Positions 11,701-22,915 of a stretch of 64,000 bases of DNA are shown here, piece after piece. The translations under genes were made by a program, and so were the position numbers. Source of the DNA: Phaeosaccion multiseriatum (Eukaryota; Ochrophyta, other classes); NCBI GenBank assembly GCA_965112735.1, contig OZ218965.1, positions 1,798,001 to 1,862,000 on the forward strand. The letters run 5' to 3'. A model generated the notes under the pieces. It was given only the letters and a program-made list of their open reading frames with translations. It had not been told where the DNA came from and did no database searches. Numbering within the stretch: the first letter of the stretch is position 1; each line of letters begins with the position of its first letter.

Positions 11701-13685
11701 CATAGAGTCATACCCCCCAGGCACAAGCAAGTATGTGATCATCATAGAGTCATACCCCCCAGGCACAAGCAAGTATGTTACCATCATAGAGTCATACCCC
11801 CCAGGCACAAGCAAGTATGTGATCATCGTAGAGTTATACCCCCCAGGCACAAGCAAGTATGTTACCATCATAGAGTCATACCCCCCAGGCACAAGCAAGT
11901 ATGTTACCATCATAGAGTCCTACCCCCCAGGCACAAGCAAGTATGTGATCATCATAGAGTCATACCCCCCAGGCACAAGCAAGTATGTTACCATCATAGA
12001 GTCATACCCCCCAGGCACAAGCAAGTATGTTACCATCATAGAGTCATACCCCCCAGGCACAAGCAAGTATGTGATCATCATAGAGTCATACCCCCCAGGC
12101 ACAAGCAAGTATGTTACCATCATAAAGTCATACCCCCCAGGCACAAGCAAGTATGTTACCATCATAGAGTCCTACCCCCCAGGCACAAGCAAGTATGTTA
12201 CCATCATCGAGTCCTACCCCCCAGGCACAAGCAAGTATGTTACCATCATAGAGTCATACCCCCCAGGCACAAGCAAGTATGTTACCATCATAGAGTCCTA
12301 CCCCCCAGGCACAAGCAAGTATGTGATCCATCATAGAGTCATACCCCACCCACCTGCACGGTGATGGTGCGCATGAGCGTGTCCTTGTCATGCCTTCGTG
12401 TGGTCTCCTCCTCCCCACTGTCCAGCATCATCATGGCGGACGTGGCCAAGGATGCAGAGGAAGCGGCCAACTCCATCGATGGAGCCGCATGGGCCAAGGG
12501 ACGGCCTCTGCTGGACAGCACGAAGCACACATGTGCCGACTCGACACGCGCACGCTCGAGATCCCGTGCGTTCTTGAGATCACCGTGCAGGAAGGTGAGG
12601 TTGTCCAGGTACTTTAGAATGAGGGCGTTCCATTGCAGCTCACTGCCCTCCCCGTGCCCTTCGTTCTGCGGCACCATGAGGACCACATGCCGGGGTTTTT
12701 CTCGCTTGGCGAAGATGAGCTCCTCGAGGAAGGCGTCGACACGCTGCACCTCGGAGGACTCGCAGCCAATGACGATGTGGTCCCGACCGTTGGTCTTGCT
12801 CACTGACCCGCCGTACTTGGGGCGGATGGAGAAGAGGTAGAAGAGGCGGCTGGTCTGGAGGGGTAGCAAAATGAAGGCCGTGAGGATGACCACCGACATG
12901 ACGATGCGCGATAGCGTGGCGACGGGAGAAATGTCGCCGTAGCCCACGGTGCTGAGTGTGACAATCACAAAATAGAGGGCGTCATGGAAGGGCATTTGCA
13001 CCTCGCCGTCATTGTAGCTCCAGTCCTCGCGATTGACCAGGATGGAAATGAGCATGCTCAGCACCACCAGCAGCACAGAGGCCTTAATGAAGAAGGTCAT
13101 GAACTGCGTGGAGAGGGCGCTTTGGAAACCTGGCGAGCCGTGGTCCCTCGCCGCCCGCTTACTGGCCCACATGGAGTATGTCTGAATCAAGAGAAAGAGC
13201 CTGCAGATTCGCAGCAGCCGATACACGCGAAGGTAGAGGGCGTTGGATCCGAGAGCGATGGCCACAAGACTGGGCACCACCGAGAGAAGGTCAATGATGG
13301 CCATCCAAGATAAAATAAACTGGACTTTGAGCGGCGCAATGTACAACGCCAGCAGATACGCCAGCAGAAAAAACGCGGTGCAAAATGAGTCCACAGAGAC
13401 GAACCCATTTGCCCAACCGTCGCCGCTTTCCGTAGATCCGCTCCCGGCTCCCGGGTAAGTGTCGAGGATGAGAAGCAGAGCCGAAAGGATGCTGAGCGTC
13501 GCGTTGACCATCTCCAGCGAGAACGCGTACGTGCTGCTGGGGAACCATAGTCGGAGCCTCTCCACGAAGGGAAAGCCCGGCCTGTACGGGGGCACCCTTA
13601 TAAAGAGCCAAACGAAGACGGGGATGAAGACACAAAGACCAAAAACAAGTCCCTGCTCCCCAGCCGTCATGTGCACCCCCTTCAT
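5664..13685 (-). CDS. BK/Slo-family potassium channel with two RCK domains, 7 exons
   Basis: Exons 13685-12354, 11446-10496, 9886-9133, 8667-7287, 7042-6813, 6545-6268 and 5996-5664 join in phase to about 1752 aa. The N-terminus has a hydrophobic S0-like segment, S1-S4 with an Arg-containing S4 (LRVYRLLRICRLFLL), S5, the pore filter TVGYGD (about 246-251) and S6. RCK1 starts at HIVIGCESS and continues through exon 2 (YVLVTHAESRQN). RCK2 is spread over exons 3-7, opening with NIVVVAGSMEGVM and ending near the C-terminus with ISNPHGGMRVEPGDIVF. It would conduct K+ across a membrane under voltage and ligand control. Animal BK is about 1100-1200 aa; the excess is Gln-, Ser- and Gly-rich insertions, several containing LVIQ. 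No Asp-run calcium bowl is visible. Exon 5 ends at a GTAAGT donor that overlaps an in-frame TAG; splicing is preferred because exons 6 and 7 complete RCK2. Confidence 0.9.
6115..6245. repeat. CCCT/TCCC microsatellite in K+ channel intron 6
   Basis: (CCCT)n on the plus strand, GGGA on the sense strand of the channel, directly after the donor at 6267-6266. Confidence 0.9.
6669..6711. repeat. CAA trinucleotide repeat in K+ channel intron 5
   Basis: About 14 uninterrupted AAC/CAA units between exons 5 and 6 of the channel. Confidence 0.9.
7180..7286. repeat. CA dinucleotide repeat at K+ channel donor site
   Basis: (CA)n on the plus strand, so that exon 4 is followed immediately by (GT)n on the sense strand. 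The tract creates many overlapping GT donors right at the splice site. Confidence 0.85.
8675..8717. repeat. TG/AG dinucleotide tract in K+ channel intron 3
   Basis: (TG)n followed by (AG)n on the plus strand, immediately upstream (on the sense strand) of the exon 4 acceptor at 8669-8668. Confidence 0.85.
8880..9131. repeat. ACTC tetranucleotide repeat in K+ channel intron 3
   Basis: About 250 bp of (ACTC)n and (CCCT)n variants; on the sense strand (GAGT)n, beginning exactly at the donor GTGAGT. Confidence 0.9.
10130..10495. repeat. 53-bp minisatellite in K+ channel intron 2
   Basis: About 7 tandem copies of a roughly 53-bp unit (CTACCCTCTCCCTCTTGCTC is its start). Two alternating variants are seen, one with ACTGTATCC and one with ACCTTACCC at the junction. 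Confidence 0.9.
11563..12344. repeat. 42-bp minisatellite in K+ channel intron 1
   Basis: About 18 head-to-tail copies of a 42-bp unit containing CCCCCCAGGCACAAGCAAGT, with GATC/TTACC variation at one spot. The period is a multiple of three and free of stops in several frames, so long artificial open frames appear on both strands. It fills most of the intron between 12353 and 11447. Confidence 0.95.
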
Positions 13686-13956
13686 CGTAGAAAGCTGGCC
13701 CCTGTCGTGTGGGCTCCTGTGTCAACCCTTTGGCCGTTCTGCTCTCCCTGTCAGCTCCCTCCTGCCCACACCTTAATATACAGAGCGTACCGCTGCTGTT
13801 ACTGTAGCAGCAAGCGATAATAATGAGGGGATTTATTTTTTATGAGGCGTGCGTGCGGCGGAAAGGAAAGAAAAATGAGAGCCAGCCGGAGAATGTGAAG
13901 AACCAACACGCAAACTTCGTCGGTTGGGGGGAACGGGACAAATCAACGAAAGTAGA
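13686..13956. promoter_or_regulatory. Divergent promoter region, K+ channel / ankyrin gene
   Basis: 271 bp between the start codons of two divergent genes. AT-rich patches TTAATATACAG (about 13771) and TTATTTTTTATGAGG (about 13830) are the only AT-rich elements; no defined motif is claimed. Confidence 0.45.
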
Positions 13957-16900
13957 ATGGGCGCCGCGGCGTCCGTCTCACCGCATCCCGAGGGCGTTGC
14001 TGGAAGCGTGACATGCGTGCTTCGTGGCTTGCCGGAGGCTCTCCAGCACGCCATCTACGTTGAGGAGAGATGGCCCGTGGTTCTGGACGTTAGTGGACAG
14101 GTACACTTCCTTTGATTTGTGTCTGCCAACGCCTGGCCTCTCTCAGCCCCCCCCTCCCCACCCCCCCCACACACACAAATACACCTATGCACCAGGCGGC
14201 GAGATTCCTGCGATATCAGCGAGGAGCTTTCCTGAGTGGAGACAACCCCCTCGACGTAACCAGGGAGAACCTCCGAGCGAGGCTTGTGGGCTGCCTCAAC
14301 CATGGTGGCAGTGAGTAATAACCCCGTGATACAGCAGAGAAGAAGCTGGGATGGGAGGGGGGAAGAGAGGGAGGCTAGAAGACCTGATGATCCACCAAGC
14401 TCTCACTCCTCTCACCTCTTCTCCCTTCGTATTATCACGAGCTCCAATAATCAAGTGGCAAACCTCTGTAGCTCCCCCCTCGATGCTTTGCTCCCCTGCA
14501 CCTCTGCTTCTCTGCTCGTCACAGCCCTCGCCGTTTCCTTCGTGCACGGCCTCAAGGGCGTGGATTTGGAGAGGCACTTCGACAAAGACTGGTTCCCCAG
14601 GGCAGTGCTGGACAGGTCAGAAGGACCGAGCTGTTGCTCAACTACTATGGCGTGCTCTGCTCTACTCTGATGTGCTCTGCTCTACTGCTCATTGCATGTG
14701 TCTTACTCACCCCACGTGCGGTCCTCTTACCACTGCTACTTCTCTACTCTACCGCCCCTTCTTCTCCTTCTTCTCTCAGGCAACAGCTCTTCAAAGAGGA
14801 GACATGGGCGCCTCTGTTGCGCCCCGAAGAGGGCGATCCAGCAGCAGACAGCTTCTTCCCCCGAGACGACTTCTCCTTCGTGCTCATCACGGGGGGGGAT
14901 GAGGATGAGGCAGCGCTACCAGAAGAGATTCGACTTCGTATGGTGGTGAGTGAGTGAGTGAGTGAGTGAGTGGGTGGGTGGGTTGGTGGGTGGGTGACTG
15001 AGTGGGTGAGTGGGTGGGTGAGTGGGTGAGTGAGGGAGGGAGTAAAGGAACGAATGAGTGAATGAATGAGTGGATGCGTGAGTGAGTCAGTTAGTAAGTG
15101 TTACGCTGGAGAAGGAAGCGGAAGAGATACCCTGCCTCCCCCCCCCTCCCTCCCCCCTCGGTCGGCCCACATCCTCCTCCCCCACAGCCCATCAGAGTGG
15201 TAGAGTCGACAACAGAGGCGTCTGCCGACAACACTGACCCCGACAAGAAGGAAGAAGGCGTGGCGGAGGAGATAGCAGGGCTGTTCGGCGCCAAAGAGGT
15301 TAAGATAAACAGTCTGCAAATGGTGGAGGCAGCTTTCGACGGAGAGATTGAAGATGTGCGGCTGTGGCTCGAGAAGGGTGAGTGGAGTGCGAGAGAGCGA
15401 GAGAGAGAGGCAGGACGGCGGCACAATGGACGGATGCGTCATGTCTGGTTCCTCACGCGGGCAGGGGAAGGAGGAGGATTGCCGATTGCGATCGAGACGT
15501 AGGGGGGTTTCTGGCGCCCGGGTGGTGGGTGGGGTGGGATTGGGAGGGAGAGTTAGGGGGGAGGCACCCCTCGCCAGCACGGCTCACTCACCAACACTCT
15601 CCTCCCAACTCATGCCCCTCTCCCCCTCTCTCTCTCTGCCCCTTCTTGCCTTGGCTCTTGCCGGTTTGTTCTTTGCCTTCTATCGCTAACCCTACCTATT
15701 AAGGCTACTATGTGGACAGCGTTGACGGGCGCAAACACACCGCTCTCTCAGAGGCTGCGGCCCAAGGTGAGAGGCCCAGGCTATGATAGGAAAGCTTTGT
15801 CTTTTTACCCATCTTCTACTGCCTTCAGCTGCCTTCTACGCCTACTGCCTTGTTGGTTGCTCCCTCGAGTCCCCTCCCCTCCTTGTGCTGCATCCCCCCG
15901 CACAGTGCCACCCTACCTCCCGGCTGTTGTTGAAGTGCTTCTTCTTCTTCTTCTTCTTCTTCTTCTTCTTCTTCTTCTTCTTCTTCTTCTTCTTCTTCTT
16001 CTTCTTCTTCTTCTTCTTCTTCTTCTTCTTCTTCTTCTTCTTCTTCTTCTTCTTCTTCTTCTTCTTCTTCTTCTTCTTCTTCTTCTTCTTCTTCTTCTTC
16101 TTCTTCTTCTTCTTCTTCTTCTTCTTCTTCTTCTTCTTCTTCTTCTTCTTCTTCTTCTTCTTCTTCTTCTTCTTCTTCTTCTTCTTCTTCTTCTTCTTCT
16201 TCTTCTTCTTCTTCTTCTTCTTCTTCTTCTTCTTCTTCTTCTTCTTCTTCTTCTTCTTCTTCTTCTTCTTCTTCTTCTTCTTCTTCTTCTTCTTCTTCTT
16301 CTTCTTCTTCTTCTTCTTCTTCTTCTTCTTCTTCTTCTTCTTCTTCTTCTTCTTCTTCTTCTTCTTCTTCTTCTTCTTCTTCTCTCTTCCGCTCAGGGCA
16401 CGCTGACCTGGTGTCTCTGCTGCTCAAGGAAGGCGCCGATCCCAACCTCTGCAACGACACAGGTCAGTAGGCGGGTAGTCGAGCAGTCAAGCAGTCGGGC
16501 AGGCAGTCGAGGAGTCAAGCAGTCGAGGAGTCAAGCAGTCGAGGTGTCAAGCAGTCGAGGAATCAAGCAGTCGAGGAATCAAGCAGTCGAGGAGTCAAGC
16601 AGTGGAGGGGTCAAGCAGGCGAGGAATCAAGCAGTCGAGGAGTCAAGCAGTCGAGGAATCAAGCAGTCGAGGAGTCAAGCAGTCGAGGAGTCAAGCAGTC
16701 GAGGAGTCGAGGAATCGAGGAGTCAAGCAGGCGAGGAGTCAAGCAGTCGAGGAGTCGAGGAATCGAGCAACAACAGGCCCCATCCACCCAACTTGCAAAC
16801 AAAGAGTGGACCCTCAATTGCAGGGTAGGGCCACACGGGGGGAGTGTCGTGACTGAGCGGGCCTCTGAGCGAGCGCCACTCACCTTGACACGTTGAGCTC

Positions 16901-18130
16901 TTGAGCTCTGCCCATTGTGCATGTTCGAGTATACGGGTCATGTTCGGGTGTATGGGTCATGTTCAAGGGCGTGCGTCAAACTATAACTATTCCCCCCCGC
17001 CCCTCCCACATTTCCTCCCCTTCCTCCCTCTCTGCGCTGCGTGTGCACAGGCAGATCCGCTCTTTGGCGTGCCGCCTACAACGGGCATGCCCCCACCCTC
17101 AGCCTTCTCCTTGAGGTAAGTCAGAGAATGGCTGACTTAGTACGGAGCAGGACTGCCCTTTCATCTCCCCCTCTTTGGCCGATGCCTTTTCCTATGCTCC
17201 ATCTCGGCTCCTTGGGAAGTCTCGAGTGTGTTAATCCGACTGCTGCCGCCGCCCTTATCACACGCAATACTGCTGCCGCCGCCCTTATCACACGCAATAC
17301 TGCTGCCGCCGCCCTTATCACACGCAATACTGCTGCCGCCGCCCTTATCACATGCAACACACGCTGCTGAGGGCAGTCCGGGGCCGATAAAGAGTGCCGT
17401 GACAAGACGAGCCACGAAAATGCCTTCGATGTGGCCAAGGATGACGTGATTCGGGAAGCCCTCAACAACTGGGACGTCGCCAAGACAGAGAAGGTACTTC
17501 CATAAGGGGCGTGGACTTCTCGGCGTGCGTACCTCCCTGGCCGGTATGCCCGTATATCCGACCGAGCATGACCCGTATACCCGTACATGCCTTTATTCCC
17601 GTCTGCCCATCTGCCCCGTGTTCCCGTGTGCCGAATACGTGACCCTGTACTATTGTTTCCATCATGCCATCGTATTGACCCACAATACCCGTATGCTTGT
17701 ATGCCTATATACCTGCTACCAGCTGAAGGAACAGCGCAGAGAGGCCATGCGCAAGAGGCTGGAGGAACGCCTCACCACCGCAGCAGAGAGGGACGCGCAC
17801 GCACGCACACTCATCCGGGACGAACTCATCGCGCACGCCGTGGAGGGCAGGCAGGAGGAGCTGAAGGGGCAGCTACTGGATCTAGCGGATGGTGAGGGAG
17901 AGGGAGGGAGGGAGAGAGGGAGGGGGAAAGCGGGGCTCACACATGCTCCGAAGCAGTTCTGCGTACAGATGCAAGTAGCTGATGCAAGCAACTGCCTTAG
18001 TCTGTCTTCACTCACTCCGGATGCTGCCCTCGCCTCGTCTCGTCTCTTGTCGCTTGCCGCACGGCCGTGTCATGTCCATTTGTGTGTGTGTGTGTGTGTG
18101 CGTGTGCGTGCGTGTGTGTGTGTGTGTGTA

Positions 18131-18166
<36 letters not shown>

Positions 18167-20754
18167 CATGTGCGTGTGTGGAGGGCAGAGGCTGACGCCA
18201 CGGGGCAGAGACCGAGAGGCATCGCCGACGTACGAGATGAAAAGGTACGCACGTACCGTACGCGCACACACTCACGCACGCACACATGGACGGACGCGCA
18301 CACTCACGCACGCACGCACGCACGTACTGTTGACTTCTGAGTGGTGGTTGCGCTGTGCTGGAGGCAACCCTCTTGATGCCCCGGTGTGTCCACTCTTGGG
18401 GCACGCCCTGCCAGCCTCTGAAAGGTGCCCTCCTCAGTTGCCCTCTTCATGCCACCTCGTTCGAAGCTAGGCCTTCTGTAGGCCTTCTCGTCAGTGACGG
18501 TCTCTCCTCTCCCCTCTCCCTCCCCTCACCCTCCCCTCTCCCTCCCCTCTCCCTCCCCTCTCCCTCCCCTCTCCCTCCCCTCTCCCTCCCCTCTCCCTCC
18601 CCTCTCCCTCCCCTCTCCCTCCCCTCACCCTCCCCTCACCCTCCCCTCTCCCTCCCCTCACCCTCCCCTCTCCCCTCCCCTCTCCCTCCCCACTCCCTCC
18701 CCACTCCCTCCCCTCTCCCTCCCCTGATGAATGGTGCCCGGTGCCGGTGCCTGCTGCTATCCGCTCTCTGCGGTCCTCCTTTACCTGGTGTCATCCATCA
18801 GGGGCAGACGCTGCTCAGCTTAGCTTGTCAGCACGGCCGTGTGGAGGTGGTGAAGTTCCTGCTCACGCACTGGAGAAAGGCGGCAGGGCTTGAGGAGGGA
18901 CAGGCTGTGGACAACCAGGTCAGGCGGGGTAGGGCGAGATGGAGTGAAGTGGGGCTGTACATGGGAAGTACAGTTGTGGTCTTGGAGGTGCAATGCAGCC
19001 CAGGGATGACAGGGAGGTAGGATGCGAACTGCTGTGGGTCTGTTCGGGGCCTTATCCTAAGCAGTCCTTCATTCCCTCCCCCCCTCCCCCCCCCTTTTCG
19101 GTTTCTTTCGGTTTCCGTGCCCAGATGTCGTCCAGCATGTCCTGGGAGGCGCGAGTCACACGGCCCAACATTCACTCGCGTGATCTCAAGGTGAGCGTGC
19201 AATTTCACTCAGTTTCCAGTTTCAAGGGGCAACTTCACTCAGTTTCCAGTTTCAAGGGGCAACTTCACTCAGTTTCCAGTTTCAAGAGGCTGCTTTTCTA
19301 CCTTCTCAGGGGGTGCTTTTCGCACCACAGAGTAGCCCGAGTAAGCCTCGACTGCGAGGGTGTCGAGTGTTAAAAAGAGGGAAGGCGGAGTGTTCGAATG
19401 TATGTTCGTTTCCTCTTGCGCCCGCGGAGCTTGTCGCCTCTCTCCCTCTCTCCCTCTCTCCCTCTCTCCCTCTCTCCCGATCAAGAGTTGACTTTGGAAG
19501 GCACGTTGGAAGGAACTCCATAGGAGGCTCTTTTGCTTGCTGTCGCTACTGCTGCCGCCCCACGCACGGCCTCTCCCCTGCTCTACTTTACTCTGCTCTA
19601 CTTTATTCGACTCTTCTCTGCTCTACTTTAGTCGACTCTTCTCTGCTCTACTTTACTCTCCTATTCCCGATGCTATACCTCTGCTACGCCCCATATGTGC
19701 TGCCCTGGCCGTATGCCTCAGTCCTGCTCTTCTCTACTCTGCTCTCTGCTCTGCCCTACCCTTGCAGGGGTGGAATCTGCCCGCCATTTGTGTGTTCCAC
19801 AACAGCAAGCAGTGCCTGGAGCTAGTGCTCAGGGCGGGAGCCGACCCCTACGTCAAGAGCTCCTATAACAAGGTCAGAGCAGTGCCGCGCAGGCATCGAC
19901 CTCGAGACGAGAGGGAGGGAAGGAAGGGCATCCTCGAGGCGAGAGGGAGGGGAGGGGCATCGTCGGCATCTGTCTATGTCTATCCGTCCCATCCGCTGTG
20001 CTGTACATGGTTCGGGGCTGTGCCTGTTTTAAACTGGGTGACCATTGGTGATTCGTCAGAACTGATTGTTCCCCTTTGGCGATTCTTTGATTGGCTGCGG
20101 TGACGTCAGAGCGCGTGGGACCTGGCCCAGGACGAGCTTGACGCGGGACTCAAGGTCGTCAAGAGCAAAGCGGAGATTCGGGTAAGGGAGGCAGGCATCC
20201 AGGGGGGGAGGGGGGGTGCAGAGGTTGTGGAGGAGCGCTCCCCAAGTGGAATGGAATGGAGGGCAGGGCCCGGGACGTATCCTACTGTATCTCTTGTTCG
20301 ACAATAGAAACGCCCACCCCTCCGCCCTCACTACCGCCACCGTACGAACATCACACAATTCTCCGGCCTGTTTGTCTCTCTCTGTCTCTCTCTCTTCCTC
20401 TTTATCCACCCCCCCCCCCCTCTCTCTCTGTATGTATGTGCACGTGTCTGCCCTTACGTCAAGAGCGTCATCGAGCGATGGGAGCAAGAGAGAGGGGGCT
20501 CGGGTGCTCCGCTGGCGACGCGCGGATGTGCAATCGGGGTAGACGGAGTGCCCCTCGGGCAGCCGCCAGAGGGAAGTCCCGCGATGCTAGCGGCCGAAGT
20601 GGCCAGAGAAGGTGTTAGCGCACCAGCAAGAGGGCCCAAGGGGGGCAAGGGGAAGGCAGGAGGAGCGGGAGGGGCCAAGGGGGGCAAGGGCAAGAGCAAG
20701 GCCGTCACCGGAGCGGGGGCTGGGGCGAAGAAGACCCCCGCCAAGAAGAAGTAA
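13957..20754 (+). CDS. Ankyrin-repeat protein, 16 exons, predicted N-myristoylated
   Basis: Exons 13957-14100, 14196-14310, 14525-14615, 14780-14945, 15188-15377, 15704-15766, 16397-16462, 17051-17115, 17377-17493, 17723-17891, 18189-18244, 18802-18918, 19125-19190, 19768-19872, 20110-20181 and 20464-20754 join in phase to about 630 aa. The N-terminus MGAAASVS fits an N-myristoylation signal. Ankyrin-type helices are seen in exons 5-8 ([36 protein letters not shown]), exon 12 ([20 protein letters not shown]) and exon 14 ([16 protein letters not shown]). Exon 10 is charged and helical. The C-terminus is Gly/Lys-rich (GGKGK repeats, KKTPAKKK). Ankyrin stacks bind protein partners; none can be named. 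No catalytic domain is seen. Introns are crowded with repeats, including a TTC tract of about 446 bp. Small exons such as 11 and 13 rest on phase and splice sites only. Confidence 0.82.
14946..15100. repeat. GTGAGTGA/GGGTG repeat in ankyrin gene intron 4
   Basis: Tandem GTGA and GGTG units starting exactly at the donor GTGAGT, giving several possible donor sites. Confidence 0.85.
15938..16383. repeat. Very long uninterrupted TTC/GAA microsatellite
   Basis: About 446 bp of apparently perfect (CTT)n, roughly 148 triplets, in intron 6 of the ankyrin gene (15767-16396), ending just before the acceptor. It produces meaningless poly-Leu, poly-Phe and poly-Glu frames. Confidence 0.95.
16478..16770. 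repeat. GTCGAGGAGTCAAGCA minisatellite in ankyrin gene intron 7
   Basis: Degenerate tandem array of about 15-16-bp units (AGTCAAGCAGTCGAGGA), about 18 copies. Short related runs of AAGCAGTC occur after both Cys-rich genes (22556-22582 and 40778-40802). Confidence 0.9.
17236..17356. repeat. 30-bp minisatellite, 4 copies
   Basis: Four near-identical copies of a 30-bp unit starting TGCTGCCGCCGCCCTTATCA in intron 8 of the ankyrin gene. Confidence 0.92.
18083..18180. repeat. GT/GC dinucleotide tract
   Basis: (GT)n interrupted by (CG)n in ankyrin gene intron 10, just before the small exon 18189-18244; a potentially Z-DNA-forming alternating purine-pyrimidine run. Confidence 0.85.
18500..18725. 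repeat. CCCTCTCCCT repeat in ankyrin gene intron 11
   Basis: About 225 bp of tandem CCCTCTCCCTC units with occasional A substitutions. Confidence 0.9.
19200..19292. repeat. About 31-bp minisatellite, 3 copies
   Basis: Three copies of a unit starting CACTCAGTTTCCAGTTTCAA immediately after the donor at 19191. Confidence 0.9.
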
Positions 20755-21073
20755 GGAGGAGAAGCAGAGTTCGTTGGTTCGTTCGTTCGTTCGCTTACTC
20801 TCCTCAAACCGTCGCAGAAGTGGAGAGTATTTAATTCTTAATTCGGTAGTGTACCGTAGCACCAAGACACGAGAGTCTATTGAGTACCTCTTCTTAGATC
20901 GTGCTCTTCGAAGCAGCTGCTCGGGGGGGGGGCGTCGCTCCCTGGCACTTATGTCAACGAGTCCCCCCCCCCGGGGACTCCCCTCGGGGACTTTTGGCGG
21001 CCTGATCCCACTCAAAATCTCCTCTTGTGCAGCCTGCAAGACCTCTCTTGTGAGCCAAGACCAACACAGGACC
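20755..21073. promoter_or_regulatory. Upstream region of Cys-rich gene copy 1
   Basis: About 320 bp. From about 20950 it matches the sequence upstream of copy 2 (from about 38615): GTCAACGA, a run of C, then CTCGGGGAC and GCAAGACCTCTCTTGTGA. This is duplicated promoter/5' UTR sequence; no other gene is seen. Confidence 0.5.
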
Positions 21074-22266
21074 ATGCACAAGAGCGTTGCCCTCCTCTCC
21101 TCCCTCTTCCTCACGGGGACCCTTGTCGGTGAGTAGCAGCGTGGCCTGCGGTGTGCGCAAGTGGCGGCATCGTTGAGAGCAGTTTGGCCGTTGGGCCATT
21201 TCATCTGCAGAGCTCCGCAGATGCTAAGCATGGCCCATAGAGGCTGCAAGGGGCTGAGAAGGGCCGAGTTGGGGTGGTTTAGCTTGCCTGTACAGGCTAT
21301 GTAGGCGCTCATGAGAGCGGCTGCTGTGGCTGGTGATGCTACAGTCTTCTTCTCGAGTGATTCGCCATTCTCGCCAACAATTTTTCTGCCTGCTCTCATC
21401 CATTGTGGCGCCGTGGCCTATATTCACCTCCGCCTTGCGGCGCAGGACGATGAATCTGCGCCTTTCCTCACAGTGTTCCTCGCTCCCGCTCCTCTTTCCC
21501 CAGGTCTCTCAAGCGCTTGTGAGACGGACGCGCAATGCGTTGAGCTGGTCAGTACACAAACAACTCTTGATCCCCGCAAGAGTGTGATCTGCGACCCCTC
21601 GTGCTCCCCCGCGGGCGTCCTCTGCAACTATGCTGGCGTTGACATTGCCTGCCGGGGCTGCTTCTTGAGTGAGGTAAAGAGCGTCGAGACGCACGCGAGA
21701 GCTTCTTCTTCGATCACATCATACTCATCACATCATACTCATCACATCATACGCACACACACTCACACGCACACTTCTTGTTTGTCGCTCTGCACCTCTC
21801 TTCTTCTCGCCCCCAGGAGGACTTGCTGGATTATGCCAACGAATTCTCCATCCCCGAGGCAGAGTACTCGGGATTCAGTGTCTGCCCCACATCCGCACCT
21901 ACGGTGGCCCCAACAGTAGCCCCGGTCGCACCGGACATTACTCGGGCTCCCACCACACCTCCCACTATCCCTCCGACTTTCCCTCCCACCACACCTCCCA
22001 CCACACCTCCCACCGCAGCTCCCACATCACCTCCCACTATCCCTCCGACCACACCTCCCACTATCCCTCCCACCATCCCTCCCACCATCCCTCCCACCAC
22101 ACCTCCCACCGTAGCCCCCACCACGGCTCTCACCACACCTCCCACTATCCCTCCCACGACAACCGCCAGCACAGCTCCCACGATTCCTCCTACTTCAGCC
22201 CCTTCTTACCCTCCTTCTAGAGCGCCTACATACCCTCCGACTCCACCTCCTTGCTTCACATCCTGA
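21074..22266 (+). CDS. Secreted Cys-rich, Pro/Thr-repeat protein, copy 1 (C-terminally truncated)
   Basis: Exons 21074-21128, 21504-21673 and 21817-22266 give 224 aa. Exon 1 is a signal peptide (MHKSVALLSSLFLTGTLVG). Exon 2 is a Cys-rich module of six cysteines (SSACETDAQC at its start, GCFLSE at its end). Exon 3 begins EEDLLDYANEFSIPEAEYS, becomes a TPPTIPPT-type Pro/Thr repeat, likely a heavily O-glycosylated stalk, and stops after PPPCFTS. The paralogue at 38748 has a further Cys-rich C-terminal domain; here that domain is deleted, and sequence matching its end (SDDLVW and the following intron) survives just beyond the stop in another frame. The protein could still be secreted, but it looks like a degenerating copy. 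No enzyme domain is recognised; a cell-wall or surface role is a guess. Confidence 0.75.
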
Positions 22267-22915
22267 TGACGGAGTCCCGCAGCGACGACCTCGTGTGGTG
22301 AGTCAACCAATCGTGTGGCTGTCCTTGTTCTGCTGGCCTGGCCTGTCTGGCCTGCCTTCATCAGCAGACCTCGTAATAAGCCTTGCTCATGCCCCCACCT
22401 ACTCTCTTCTCACACGCGCCCACAGGTTCCCCAGCCCCACTTGATTACATGACCCCCTTGGGCATTCCTTCTGACCCCCAAGACCTTCGCCCCCTGTGGC
22501 CTTCCGCATCGAACGATGACTTGATCCTCTTCGGGAGGGCCGTGTGGCGAGCCAAGCAGTCAAGCAGTCAAGCAGTCAAGCGAGTAGGTGGAAGGACATA
22601 CGTACATAGAGCGGTGGACTAGCACCGAACCTGTTCCTTGAGCCCGCGATGAGGGTGAGAGCCACCATACTTCCCATGAGAAGAGTGGCTTGGCGTTTTT
22701 GTAGCTGGAAGCCGATTTTGTAGAAAGCCCTTCAGTAAATGAAACACTGAATAACTCAGCTCACCACGCCAAGGGAAGGTAGAAGCAAGGGAGGGGAAAG
22801 CCAACCACCCCCACTGGAAAGTCAGCCAACCCCCCAAACCTGGGAATATGGGGATACGGAGATTTGCTGCGAGACGAGACTGGGTATCGCCGATCCTAAT
22901 GGATCCTACTTACAG
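22267..22915. other. Remnant of the duplicated 3' part, no intact gene
   Basis: 22267-22620 still aligns with the last coding part, intron and 3' flank of the intact paralogue, including GAGCGGTGGACT at 22609-22620, but contains stops in the expected frame. 22621-22915 holds nothing recognised. Confidence 0.6.

Noticed and set aside
11563-12364. Direct repeats of regular 42-bp spacing resembling a CRISPR array or a repetitive protein gene
   Set aside because: There are no unique spacers, units are contiguous, and the array lies in an intron whose flanking exons join in phase in a K+ channel gene.
15710-16828. Long open frames of poly-Leu, poly-Phe and poly-Glu
   Set aside because: They are produced by the TTC/GAA microsatellite; conserved ankyrin exons lie on both sides with matching phase.
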